Assembly (NCBI GenBank): GCA_964628285.1
Contig: CAZVNP010000001.1
Span: 80,551-144,550 of the forward strand
DNA: 64,000 nt
Direction: 5' to 3'
From: JAPLDP01 sp964628285
GTDB lineage: Bacteria; Bacteroidota; Bacteroidia; Bacteroidales; JAGONC01
Notes under the pieces: model-generated
What the model was told of the DNA's origin: nothing
Databases searched by the model: none
Seen by the model: only the letters and a program-made list of their open reading frames with translations
Shown: positions 1 to 8,700 of the stretch, piece by piece
How positions within the stretch are numbered: position 1 is the first letter of the stretch
How the letters are laid out: the number at the start of each line of letters is the position of its first letter
Made by a program: the position numbers and the translations under genes

Positions 1-290
1 AAAACAGCCACACCATGAGGTGCATAACCCTCATAGGTGGTCTCGGTGAGGTTGTCGGCACCCTTTTCGGATCCTTTGTTTATAGCCCGCAGAATATTAT
101 CTTTCGGCATGCTGGCACCTTTGGCATTGGCGATAGCCAGGCGCAGTTTAGGATTGCCTTCAGGGTCGGGACCCCCTTCTCTCACAGCGATGGTAATATC
201 CTTAATGATTTTGGAAAATATCTTCGATCTTTTGGCGTCAAGAGCTCCTTTTTTTCTCTTGATGGTAGCCCACTTACTATGACCTGACAT
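1..290 (-). CDS. yebC: YebC/PmpR family transcriptional or translational regulator, N-terminal part
   Basis: The minus strand opens with ATG at 290 and reads without a stop to the window edge, giving about 96 residues. The start MSGHSKWATIKRKKGALDAK is the hallmark of the YebC family (Gly-His-Ser-Lys-Trp-Ala near the N-terminus, then a Lys-rich helix). A later stretch with Gly-Pro-Asp-Pro-Glu-Gly-Asn-Pro and the Met-Pro-Lys-Asp-Asn-Ile motif also fits. Full-length family members are about 240-250 residues, so roughly 60% is missing past base 1. Family members have been described as DNA-binding regulators and, more recently, as factors that help ribosomes through difficult sequences; which applies here cannot be told from the fragment. 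The truncation is only the window boundary. Confidence 0.93.
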   Translation of the reverse strand, partial: MSGHSKWATIKRKKGALDAKRSKIFSKIIKDITIAVREGGPDPEGNPKLRLAIANAKGASMPKDNILRAINKGSEKGADNLTETTYEGYAPHGVAV

Positions 291-407
291 GGCTTGTGAT
301 TTATTATCAACGTTCTACATGATTTTAACAAGATAAAATTGAGAAAAAATCCGGAATGTAAAAATAGTAAATTTTAAGCGATAATGAAATATCAGCCAGG
401 CTATAAA

Positions 408-440
408 ATAGTATGGCCAGGACTATGAAGCCTGGCCATA
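408..440 (-). terminator. Hairpin downstream of the GIN/barrel gene, probable terminator
   Basis: TATGGCCAGG at 412-421 and CCTGGCCATA at 431-440 form a perfect 10-bp stem with a 9-base loop. It lies about 45 bases past the stop of the minus-strand gene ending at 485. Read on the minus strand the stem is followed by CTATTTTATAG, which is U-rich but not a clean U-run, so intrinsic termination is likely rather than certain. It separates that gene from yebC. Confidence 0.5.
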
Positions 441-484
441 GGAAATCAGTTCAGTGAAAATGTAATAACATCCGGTTTTGGTTA

Positions 485-2023
485 TCACCAGCCGACAATT
501 GTCAATCCGAGGGTGAAAGGGTATAACTCAGGGCCGTGGTCTTTTTTAAACAGCTGGTTCATGGCGTAAGTGGCGAAGAGGTTTATTTTGCCCCAGCCAA
601 TACCGGCATAGGCATCCCAGCGGAAAGGTTGTATGCCGTAATCATCATGCACTTTGCTTTTATGTTTTCCGCCATCTTCCCATACCGCTTTCGACCGGAT
701 ATTGAAAGCCCATCCGCCGACAACGCCACCGGTAATATGAAAGCTGCTGGTCTTTGAGAACCTGTTGGTCTGGTATTCGAATAATACGGGAACGGTGAGA
801 TAGGTGAGCCTGAGCTTGCTTTTCTTATAGTTCCTGTCGGGAAAGGGCGCATGAAATTCATTACCCTGGCTGCCGTGGTATCCGTAAATGGGCGTGGAAT
901 CAGCCACCAGAATGACATCCTTGGAGAGGCAATAGACCGTCCACTGCAATCCGATACCCGTAATCATTCCAAAATGATTGCGGGCCAGGTTGATGTTTTG
1001 TTCATACAGGTTAAGCTGGTAATTCAGTGACTTGGCATAATTCAGATCAAGGAACTCGTATTGGTGCGGCACATTAAAGCTGTTATCTTTATTCAGATAT
1101 CCGTTGACACCCATCTGGAAGCCTCCCCAATGACCATTGAATTTCTGCCGGTGTTCTTTTTTCACTTCCACATGTCCATTCTTATCGACAAATATCCTTT
1201 TATTACCGACGGCTATTTTTACGGAGTCATCGTCAATTACCTCGACTGAAACATTCCCCACCTTAACTTTTGTGGTATCGCCGCCATGGTCTGTCACGAC
1301 AGAGACGGAGCCGTATGGCTGGGACACCGTCGATGATCCTCCTGTATTTTTCTCTACGCTCCGGGGTTTGGTTTTATAGTAAATTTTACCTGCCCCGCTG
1401 GTTTCTGTGACCAGTTCATCCAGGACATCGATATCTGCCTGTGCTGCTCCGCTCACACTGATCTCCGCTATCTGTGTCGTGAGATTGAAAGCATGCAGTT
1501 GGGAAGCCCCTGACAGTTCGGCTTGGTGGTGATTAACTTGACCTTCAAGGGTCAGGTCTGAAGCTCCTGACAGTTCGGTAGTCAGATCCCGGACATGAAG
1601 CTCCAACGTAGCGCTGGAAGCGCCGCTGGCTTCGATGCTGAGGTTGTCTGCTTTGAGAGGGGTATGACTTTTTACCGTGGTGGCACCCGATATTTCCAAA
1701 TGGCTCAAATCTTTTAAGGTGATATAGACATTAGGTGTTTTGATGCGTTTGATCTTTTTTGTCGACAGGATCAGAACGTCATTTTTTACGTTCAGTTCTA
1801 TTTTATCCATATCGACGGTCTGGGTTTCAACTTCGACATGTTGTGGTTCGCCCTGCGAGATGTAAACATTGAAGTCCCCTCCGGCTTCAATGGCATTGAA
1901 ATAGGGTAGATCAAACGTTTGTTTCACAATGCTTTTATTGTCTTTGTTTTCCTGGGCAAAGACCTGAGCTCCGGCAAGTAAGAATAAAATGATCAGGATG
2001 GTTGCCTTTAAAGTTGTTTTCAT
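485..2023 (-). CDS. GIN-domain (DUF2807) exported protein with C-terminal outer-membrane beta-barrel-like domain
   Basis: 512 residues. An N-terminal signal peptide (about residues 1-23, ending Val-Phe-Ala-Gln) sends it out of the cytoplasm. Residues about 35-215 are a DUF2807/GIN (putative auto-transporter adhesin, head) domain, shown by repeated Glu-x-Ser-Gly-Ala-(Ser/Thr/Ala) rungs typical of its parallel beta-helix. After a linker, residues about 300-512 look like an outer-membrane barrel: alternating aromatic and hydrophobic strands such as NLFATYAMNQLF, ending in a Trp. It is the last gene of a minus-strand group behind an ECF sigma factor (3324-3809) and a single-pass membrane protein (2147-3319). 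Head-plus-barrel suggests a surface sensor or adhesin under that sigma factor, but its ligand is unknown. Domain identity is good; function is inferred. Confidence 0.8.
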   Translation of the reverse strand: MKTTLKATILIILFLLAGAQVFAQENKDNKSIVKQTFDLPYFNAIEAGGDFNVYISQGEPQHVEVETQTVDMDKIELNVKNDVLILSTKKIKRIKTPNVYITLKDLSHLEISGATTVKSHTPLKADNLSIEASGASSATLELHVRDLTTELSGASDLTLEGQVNHHQAELSGASQLHAFNLTTQIAEISVSGAAQADIDVLDELVTETSGAGKIYYKTKPRSVEKNTGGSSTVSQPYGSVSVVTDHGGDTTKVKVGNVSVEVIDDDSVKIAVGNKRIFVDKNGHVEVKKEHRQKFNGHWGGFQMGVNGYLNKDNSFNVPHQYEFLDLNYAKSLNYQLNLYEQNINLARNHFGMITGIGLQWTVYCLSKDVILVADSTPIYGYHGSQGNEFHAPFPDRNYKKSKLRLTYLTVPVLFEYQTNRFSKTSSFHITGGVVGGWAFNIRSKAVWEDGGKHKSKVHDDYGIQPFRWDAYAGIGWGKINLFATYAMNQLFKKDHGPELYPFTLGLTIVGW

Positions 2024-2146
2024 AAGTGCAATTTTTTATGTTATACAATGGATTAACCGATCTTTGTTCCTATGACGGAGACAGGACACGAATTGTTACA
2101 CTTCATTACGGGCTTAAAGACCCGTGAGAGGAAGATACTATTGGGA

Positions 2147-3319
2147 TTAATGCATACCGGCGTTGTTTCTTTCGCGGACACGGGAGATCTCAAAATCGTC
2201 ATTGCCTATGGAATAGGATAATAATTTACCGTTCTCATTATAGGTATGTTCAATCATGATATTACCATGAGTTAACTGATTGATTCCCCTGACGCCAAGG
2301 TCGGCCAGTGACCAGAACGAGATGCCCTGTTCTTTTTCTTTATTTTCGGGCATGTCTTTGATCTTTTTATGTATTTTGTTCAGAATAAAGGCGAAAAGAG
2401 AAGGGTAGTCATCGGGATTATCATCTTTTGACACACTTTCATGGACAGCATCGTCTGGTGGCATTTGGAGGTGTGTCTGCCTGATTGTGACGGCCAAAAC
2501 CGGATCTTCCTTTTCATATAAAGGGATTGTCCCTTTTTCGATGATACTGGACTGATAGGTCATTTTGCTCGGAACGGCCATGCGATGACCGGTCCTGGTT
2601 TCATGTTGTACATGGTCAGGTTGTTTTTTAACAATGTTATGTCTAATGATGACCGATGCTTTAAGCTGCTTCACCTGTGGTTGAGGAACCATAACGGTAG
2701 AATCAGGAGCGGCGATGACCGCCGGGGTTTCTGTCGGTTGTGAAGAAAATTCTGATTTTCGCGGGGCATCAGTGAGTGACGGCATGCTTTGAGGGACCGG
2801 ACGCCTGATGGAAGGATGTAATATGATAAAGATGATGATCAGGACGGCGGCCAGGGCAGTGCTGAGATAAAGTAATCGTCTGACGGGGATGCCGGGAGCT
2901 TTTCTTCTGAGCGCGTGTTTATAAGGATAGGTGATCCGAAGGTCAGGAACAAGATGTGTGGCCCTGATGATGGCAAGCTCCTTTGTCAAATGGGGATTCT
3001 TTTCAAGGAAACGTTGCAGAAGGTCCGATTCGTCCGCATTCAGTTCGCCTTCGGCAGCGGCAACAAAATAATGTTCATAATTGGCCGCAGTGATAGACCC
3101 TGTGGAACGGATGCTGTTTTTTTTCAATAAATGTTTACCGGGAAAATGAACCGTATCATCAGGTGTCAGCCTGATATTTTCAAATGCATTGAATTCGGCC
3201 TGCAGGTCGGGATTTTGTTCGAGAAACAGATACAAAGCTTCGGTTTGCGCAGGACTCAGCGTACCTTCGTAATAATCGAGGAAAAAAGCTTCGTAATTGT
3301 TTCTTGTGATTTCCATCAT
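2147..3319 (-). CDS. Single-pass membrane protein with two tandem anti-sigma-like N-terminal repeats
   Basis: 390 residues. It begins 4 bases after the ECF sigma factor stop, so the two are almost certainly cotranscribed. The cytoplasmic N-terminus holds two copies of one unit: residues about 8-67 and 80-140 share Asn-Tyr-Glu-x-(Phe/Tyr)-Phe, Glu-Gly-x-Leu, (Leu/Arg)-Phe-Leu-Glu-x-Asn-Pro-x-Leu and a final Lys-His-x-Leu-(Lys/Arg)-(Lys/Arg). This resembles helical anti-sigma domains but has no zinc-binding Cys/His set. A transmembrane helix follows (about 149-167, LLYLSTALAAVLIIIFIIL), then a Pro/Ser/Thr-rich periplasmic region and a C-terminal domain of unknown fold. Position and topology point to an anti-sigma factor for the neighbour; I do not recognise a named family over the full length. 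Confidence 0.7.
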   Translation of the reverse strand: MMEITRNNYEAFFLDYYEGTLSPAQTEALYLFLEQNPDLQAEFNAFENIRLTPDDTVHFPGKHLLKKNSIRSTGSITAANYEHYFVAAAEGELNADESDLLQRFLEKNPHLTKELAIIRATHLVPDLRITYPYKHALRRKAPGIPVRRLLYLSTALAAVLIIIFIILHPSIRRPVPQSMPSLTDAPRKSEFSSQPTETPAVIAAPDSTVMVPQPQVKQLKASVIIRHNIVKKQPDHVQHETRTGHRMAVPSKMTYQSSIIEKGTIPLYEKEDPVLAVTIRQTHLQMPPDDAVHESVSKDDNPDDYPSLFAFILNKIHKKIKDMPENKEKEQGISFWSLADLGVRGINQLTHGNIMIEHTYNENGKLLSYSIGNDDFEISRVRERNNAGMH

Positions 3320-3323
3320 GTTA

Positions 3324-3809
3324 TCAGATCACATTTTCCATTGAGACGATATAATTCTTAAGGAATATTCTGGCGCGGTAGATATACACCTTTACCTGTG
3401 AGTCATTTAACCCGGTAATGGCAGCGATTTCACCGTATGAATATCCCTCATAGTCCCTGAGCAGGAGGACGGACCGTTGAACATCGGATAACCGGGCGAG
3501 ACCGTCTTCGAGTATTTCTTTCAGATCAACGAAGTCATTTTGTATTGTCATCAGCTCTTCATGACCGGATTCGAAGTCATCCTTTTGCCTGTTTTTGCGG
3601 ATCTGGTCGATCATGATGTGATAGGCTGTGGCAAAGAGGTATGATTTGGCTTTGGAAAAGCTGATGCCCTTAACCTTTTCCCACATCCTTGCATAGGCTT
3701 CCTGCACGATGTCACGGGCATCATCTTTATCTTTAATATTTTTGAGGATGAAGCGGTACACCTTATCGGCCAGCTCTTCAACACACACATTGAATTCAAA
3801 GGTAGTCAT
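3324..3809 (-). CDS. ECF-type RNA polymerase sigma-70 factor
   Basis: 161 residues, normal for an extracytoplasmic-function sigma factor. Region 2 is visible at about residues 25-75, with Asp-Ala-Arg-Asp-Ile-Val-Gln-Glu and a -10-recognition helix ending Asp-Gln-Ile-Arg-Lys-Asn-Arg. Region 4 at about 105-155 has the helix-turn-helix Tyr-Ser-Tyr-Gly-Glu-Ile-Ala-Ala-Ile-Thr-Gly-Leu followed by Val-Lys-Val-Tyr-Ile-Tyr-Arg-Ala-Arg. It directs RNA polymerase to a small regulon and is probably held by the membrane protein encoded just downstream. The third gene of the group (GIN plus barrel, 485-2023) is a likely target or sensor. No clear ECF-type promoter was recognised upstream, so autoregulation is unproven. 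Confidence 0.92.
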   Translation of the reverse strand: MTTFEFNVCVEELADKVYRFILKNIKDKDDARDIVQEAYARMWEKVKGISFSKAKSYLFATAYHIMIDQIRKNRQKDDFESGHEELMTIQNDFVDLKEILEDGLARLSDVQRSVLLLRDYEGYSYGEIAAITGLNDSQVKVYIYRARIFLKNYIVSMENVI

Positions 3810-3898
3810 CCGTTACATGGGCTATTCCTTCACTTGCATATAAGACGCAATGAAGCTTATAATGTTACAGCAGATATAAAAATACCGGTTGTGGCCTG

Positions 3899-5686
3899 TC
3901 AATCCATTTTCAGCACCGCCAGGAAGGCTTGCTGCGGGACCTGGACATTACCGATTTGTCGCATGCGTTTTTTACCTTTTTTCTGTTTCTCGAGGAGTTT
4001 GCGTTTACGGGTGATGTCGCCCCCATAACATTTGGCTGTCACGTCTTTTCGCACGGCTTTAACGGTTTCTCTGGCGATGATTTTGGAACCTATGGAAGCC
4101 TGAATGGCTATATCAAATTGCTGGCGCGGTATAAGCTCTTTCAGCTTGCCCGTCATCTTGCGTCCGAAATCATAGGCATTGGCGCGGTGTATCAGGGTGG
4201 AGAGGGCATCGACACGATCGCCGTTAAGCAGGATATCCAGACGGACAAGATCGGCGAGCTTGTAGCTTGACTGGTAATAATCGAAAGAAGCATAACCTTT
4301 GGAGATGCTCTTAAGTTTGTCATAGAAGTCGAAAACGATTTCACCCAGTGGCATCTCAAAGGTTATCTCAACCCTGTCGCTAGTGAGATAGATCTGATTT
4401 TTTAGCGTGCCCCTCTTATCGATGCATAATTTCAATATAGGGCCGACATATTCGGCCTTTGATATGATTTGTGCGGTGATGTAAGGTTCTTCGATGTAAT
4501 CGAGGTATTTCTGTTCAGGTAACCCGGAAGGGTTATGGACTTCGACCATTTCACCTTTGGTTGTATAAGCTTTATAGGAGACGTTGGGTACGGTGGTGAT
4601 AACCTCCATATCGAATTCCCTGTCGAGTCGTTCCTGTATGATCTCCATGTGCAGCAAGCCGAGGAATCCGCAACGAAAGCCAAAACCCAGTGCGACCGAC
4701 GATTCCGGTTCGAAGAACAGGGAGGCATCGTTGAGCTGCAGCTTTTCGAGTGAAGAGCGTAATTCCTCATATTCATCGGCATCCACAGGATAGACCCCTG
4801 CGAAGACCATCGGTTTGACCAGCTTAAATCCTTCGATAGCGGCGGCGCAGGGCCGTTCATAATGGGTTATGGTATCGCCAACTTTTACTTCCTTCGATGA
4901 TTTGATCCCTGAGATGATGTAACCTACTTCACCGTTGCTGAGCAAGGTGTGGGGCTGATAGGATAATTTCAGAATGCCTATCTCTTCGGCGAAATAATCC
5001 CTGCCGGTAGCCACGAACTTGACATGATCGCCCTGGCGCAGTTCGCCGTTCATGATCCTGAAATAAGCAAAAATGCCACGGTATGAATTGAAGACCGAAT
5101 CGAAGATGAGAGCCTCCAGGGGAGCACGGGCATCGCCTTTCGGTGGCGGTATCTTGCGGATGATAGCTTCCAGGATGTCCTGAACACCCAAACCTGTTTT
5201 TCCGCTGGCTTCGATAATCTCCTCTCTCTTGCAGCCCAACAGATCCACGATCTGGTCCTTGACCTCTTCGGGTTGTGCATTTTCCATATCCATTTTATTG
5301 AGTATCGGGATGATCTCCAGATCGTGATCAAGGGCCTGGTACATGTTGGATATGGTCTGGGCCTGTATGCCCTGGGTGGCGTCGATCACCAGCAAAGCAC
5401 CTTCGCAGGCAGCAATGGAACGTGACACCTCGTATGAGAAATCCACGTGTCCCGGCGTATCGATGAGGTTGAGGATATACTCACGGTCTTCAAAGGAATA
5501 ATTCATCTGGATGGCGTGGCTTTTAATGGTAATGCCCCGTTCCCTTTCCAGCTCCATGTTATCCAGAACCTGTGCCTGCAGATCCTTGCCGGTGACCGTG
5601 TTCGTAAATTCCAGCAACCGATCGGCGAGGGTACTTTTGCCGTGGTCGATATGAGCGATGATGCAGAAATTACGGATATCCTTCAT
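3899..5686 (-). CDS. lepA: Elongation factor 4 (LepA), ribosome-associated GTPase
   Basis: 595 residues from the ATG at 5686; three more in-frame residues would need a TTG start that lies inside a promoter-like box, so the ATG is preferred. The GTPase motifs are intact: AHIDHGKSTLADR (G1), DTPGHVDF (G3), NKMD (G4). The C-terminal LepA-specific domain follows, ending with the basic segment Arg-Lys-Arg-Lys-Leu-Leu-Glu-Lys-Gln-Lys. LepA acts on the ribosome during elongation and in 30S maturation, and is usually about 600 residues, as here. The upstream minus-strand gene ends at 5728, leaving about 40 bases. Identification is secure. Confidence 0.98.
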   Translation of the reverse strand: MKDIRNFCIIAHIDHGKSTLADRLLEFTNTVTGKDLQAQVLDNMELERERGITIKSHAIQMNYSFEDREYILNLIDTPGHVDFSYEVSRSIAACEGALLVIDATQGIQAQTISNMYQALDHDLEIIPILNKMDMENAQPEEVKDQIVDLLGCKREEIIEASGKTGLGVQDILEAIIRKIPPPKGDARAPLEALIFDSVFNSYRGIFAYFRIMNGELRQGDHVKFVATGRDYFAEEIGILKLSYQPHTLLSNGEVGYIISGIKSSKEVKVGDTITHYERPCAAAIEGFKLVKPMVFAGVYPVDADEYEELRSSLEKLQLNDASLFFEPESSVALGFGFRCGFLGLLHMEIIQERLDREFDMEVITTVPNVSYKAYTTKGEMVEVHNPSGLPEQKYLDYIEEPYITAQIISKAEYVGPILKLCIDKRGTLKNQIYLTSDRVEITFEMPLGEIVFDFYDKLKSISKGYASFDYYQSSYKLADLVRLDILLNGDRVDALSTLIHRANAYDFGRKMTGKLKELIPRQQFDIAIQASIGSKIIARETVKAVRKDVTAKCYGGDITRKRKLLEKQKKGKKRMRQIGNVQVPQQAFLAVLKMD

Positions 5687-5692
5687 GGGAAG

Positions 5693-5700
5693 CAAAGATA
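5693..5700 (-). promoter_or_regulatory. TAnnTTTG -7 box just upstream of lepA
   Basis: The minus strand reads TATCTTTG only 6 bases before the lepA ATG. If used, transcription would start at or next to the start codon, giving an almost leaderless message. No convincing -33 TTTG was found at the usual spacing, so this is a candidate only. Confidence 0.35.
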
Positions 5701-5727
5701 GAATATTATCGATTGCTGCACATCATG

Positions 5728-8700
5728 TTATATGGCTGAAATGACTTCCGAGAGTTCTATGGGATAGTTACCTTTGTAAATATTGCCGAGGTATCCGTCG
5801 ATGGCAATCTTATCGCCTGATTTAAATTTGATGCCATTGATGGAGCATTCTTTCTTTTTCTCATTGACGAGTAAATCGGCACAGTTGACCACGCACACCT
5901 TACCGAGCCTGACGGCTGTCACAGCCGCATGCGATGTAGCCCCGCCCTTGGAAGTGAGCAGACCGTCGCATTTGAAGACCATGGCGATGTCATCCGGCAC
6001 CGTGTCGGGTCGCACGAGGATGTGATTCTGATCGGGATAATGCGAGAGGAAGGTATCCAGATCATCCATGTCGAAGGCCAGGATGCCGTTGAGGGCGCCA
6101 CCACCGATGCCGATACCTCTTCCGATGAGATGCATGTCGCGCGGAACGATACTGAAGACGTTCATTTTCTGACTGCCCTGGAAGTCCATGTCACGGGTTT
6201 GAAGAATGAAGACATCCTCAGGGTTCTCCGATTCAAAGGTAAATTCAATTTCCTGGGGGGGATAACCCCGGTTTTCTATAAGGTCCACTGCGATTTCCAA
6301 GATCCTGTTGTAGGTCTGTGGCATCGTCTTCTGCAGCGATCTTTTCTTCATTTTCGAGAGCTTCCTTTGATTCTCGGAGATAGGCAGCGTGTGTACCAAT
6401 CCGCTGACGATATCTTCACCCTGGCTGCAGAAAGTGAAATCACCATAAAGATCAACACCGGGTTTGGGGTCGTGCGGGTATTGGGTGAAGACCACCCCCG
6501 TTCCCGAATTCTTATGCATGTTGCCGAGTATCATTTGCTGGATGACCACGGCGGTACCCCATTCATCGGCAATACCCAGATGTTGCCGGTAGGCCTGTGC
6601 ACGCTCCGACGACCAGGAATCAAAGACATAGTCAATGGTTTGTCGGAGCTGCTTGTAGACATCTTTTTCGAAATAAATGTTATTGTCGGTCAATACTTTC
6701 TTATAGGCCATAGCGATTTGCCGCATATGGGCCACCTCGAAATTCGCTTTCTGGTCCACATGGTACTTCTTTTTATACGCCTGCATAGTTTGATCGAAGA
6801 CATCACGGGGTATGCCGTTGGCCATGCCCCAGCATTGCAGCAGACGGCGGTAAGAATCCCACGATGTCCAACCGTAATTGGGCTGTTTGCTTAACTCCTC
6901 CGTTAACGAGTCATTCATCCCGACGTTCAGGAAGGTGGCCATAGCCCCGGGCATAGAGATAGCCGAACCCGACCGTACCGACAGCAGCAAAGGATTCTTA
7001 GGATCACCATAAGTCTTGCCCGTTATTTTTTCCAGACGATGGGTGTATTCGGTCACCATTCTTTCCATCTCATCGTTGATATGAGGAAGATTGGCCACGG
7101 CATTCCGTTTTCTGAACAGTTCGGTGGTCAGAACAAAACCGGGAGGGACCGGAAACCCCGACAGGGCCATTTTTTTCAGGAAATACCCTTTCGATCCGAG
7201 GAAGATCTGGTTATCCACATCAACCGTTTCAACATAAAGTGGGCTGATGACCAGGTCGGAGTTATACGACATCACCTCATTGATAAGGGGTTGCGGCAAA
7301 TGATCCGACATGTTGCGCAAGGAGTGCAGAACCTTGCTGATCAAGTTGTCAAGCGGCTGGATTAGGAAAGCTGTGGCAATAATGTCGCGGTAGAACTCTT
7401 CCGATTTTCTGTTCAGCAGTTCAGCCATCGATCTTTCATCTTTCGTGGTTGCGGTTTTAAAGAGCTGCGGGATGATCACCCGGAGAGGATATTCATAAGT
7501 CTTAATGAAGTATTTGTCAATTGACTTTTTGACGTCCTCGGCGAGGAACTGGAAGATATTGATGTATTGTTCAAGGGAGAAACTCCTCGATGTGAGGCTG
7601 AATTTAAGCATGCGCAGGTTGGAGTTGAATCCCTGGCTGGTGATGCCGTCAAATTCAAGCCCTTCCCTGAAATACTCAAGGATGTCATAGATCCGGTTGA
7701 GGGTTTTGGCTGAAATGTAATCGAGGTTGATGTTATCAACCACCCTTTCCACGAGGCGTGTGGCAACTTTTTCGAGCCTGAATGTCAATCCGAGGGCTTC
7801 GAATTTGTTTTCCCTGTAAACACCGTACATCGACGGTATGCCTATGGCAATATGCCTTTTATGGTAGATGTTTTCCCATCCTTCGCTGGGCGCCGGATTG
7901 AAAATGATTTCTTTAAGCTTTTCCATGAAACTGTAAATGAGTTTCAGGGATTTTTCGAAATCATTGTTGTGAAGAGCCCGGGCAAATTTTTCTATCTCCC
8001 TGGTATCAATGAACGGGTATTTGTTCAGGATGGAGATGATGTCGACGGTATCGAATGAATATTTCTCTTTAAGAAGAAAATAGAGTTTACGGATGAGCCT
8101 GATCCGGTCTTTGTCCCTTTGGTTGTCGTCAGGCAGCTGATCCATCAGCTTATTGAAGGTGGCTTCTTCCAGATCAAGAAGTTCGGAGTGTTTGTAATGA
8201 CAATGTTCGCAAAGACGATGAAGAAGCTGGTGGACTGGCGCAAACCATTCCCCTTCGAGATTAATTGATTCATAAACGTCTGTCGGCAGCAAAGGTTTAA
8301 GGGCAGCCAGATTGCGGTCGTACCAGAAATTGAAGATCTTTCTTGCCAGATCGATGAGGGTGTTGTTACTTTCGGTGTGGACCTGTTTGCGCAGGAAATG
8401 GATCAGGCGATCCTGACGTTGCGAGAGCTCATCGATGGAGGTGGTCGCATTGCGTATGTCACCTTCGGCACCGATCTCATTGAAATAGACCGGGAATATT
8501 TTGGTCAGTTGTTTGACTCTTTTATAATATGGGGCTATATTGGAATTAAGGATTTTGGTGATATCACGCTGGAAGAGATCGGTATCATTGATAAAGATAC
8601 CGCCCAGCTTAAGGTTGACAATGAGTGATGACAGCAGTTTTTCAAGGATCATATGCGGGTATTCGATCAGCTCAAGCCATACCCTGATATTCTTGATGTG

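Noticed and set aside
5929..6894. Long open frame (321 codons) on the plus strand
   Set aside because: It is entirely opposite the conserved ATP-grasp and phosphohistidine part of the PPDK-like gene and shows no motif; an antisense shadow.
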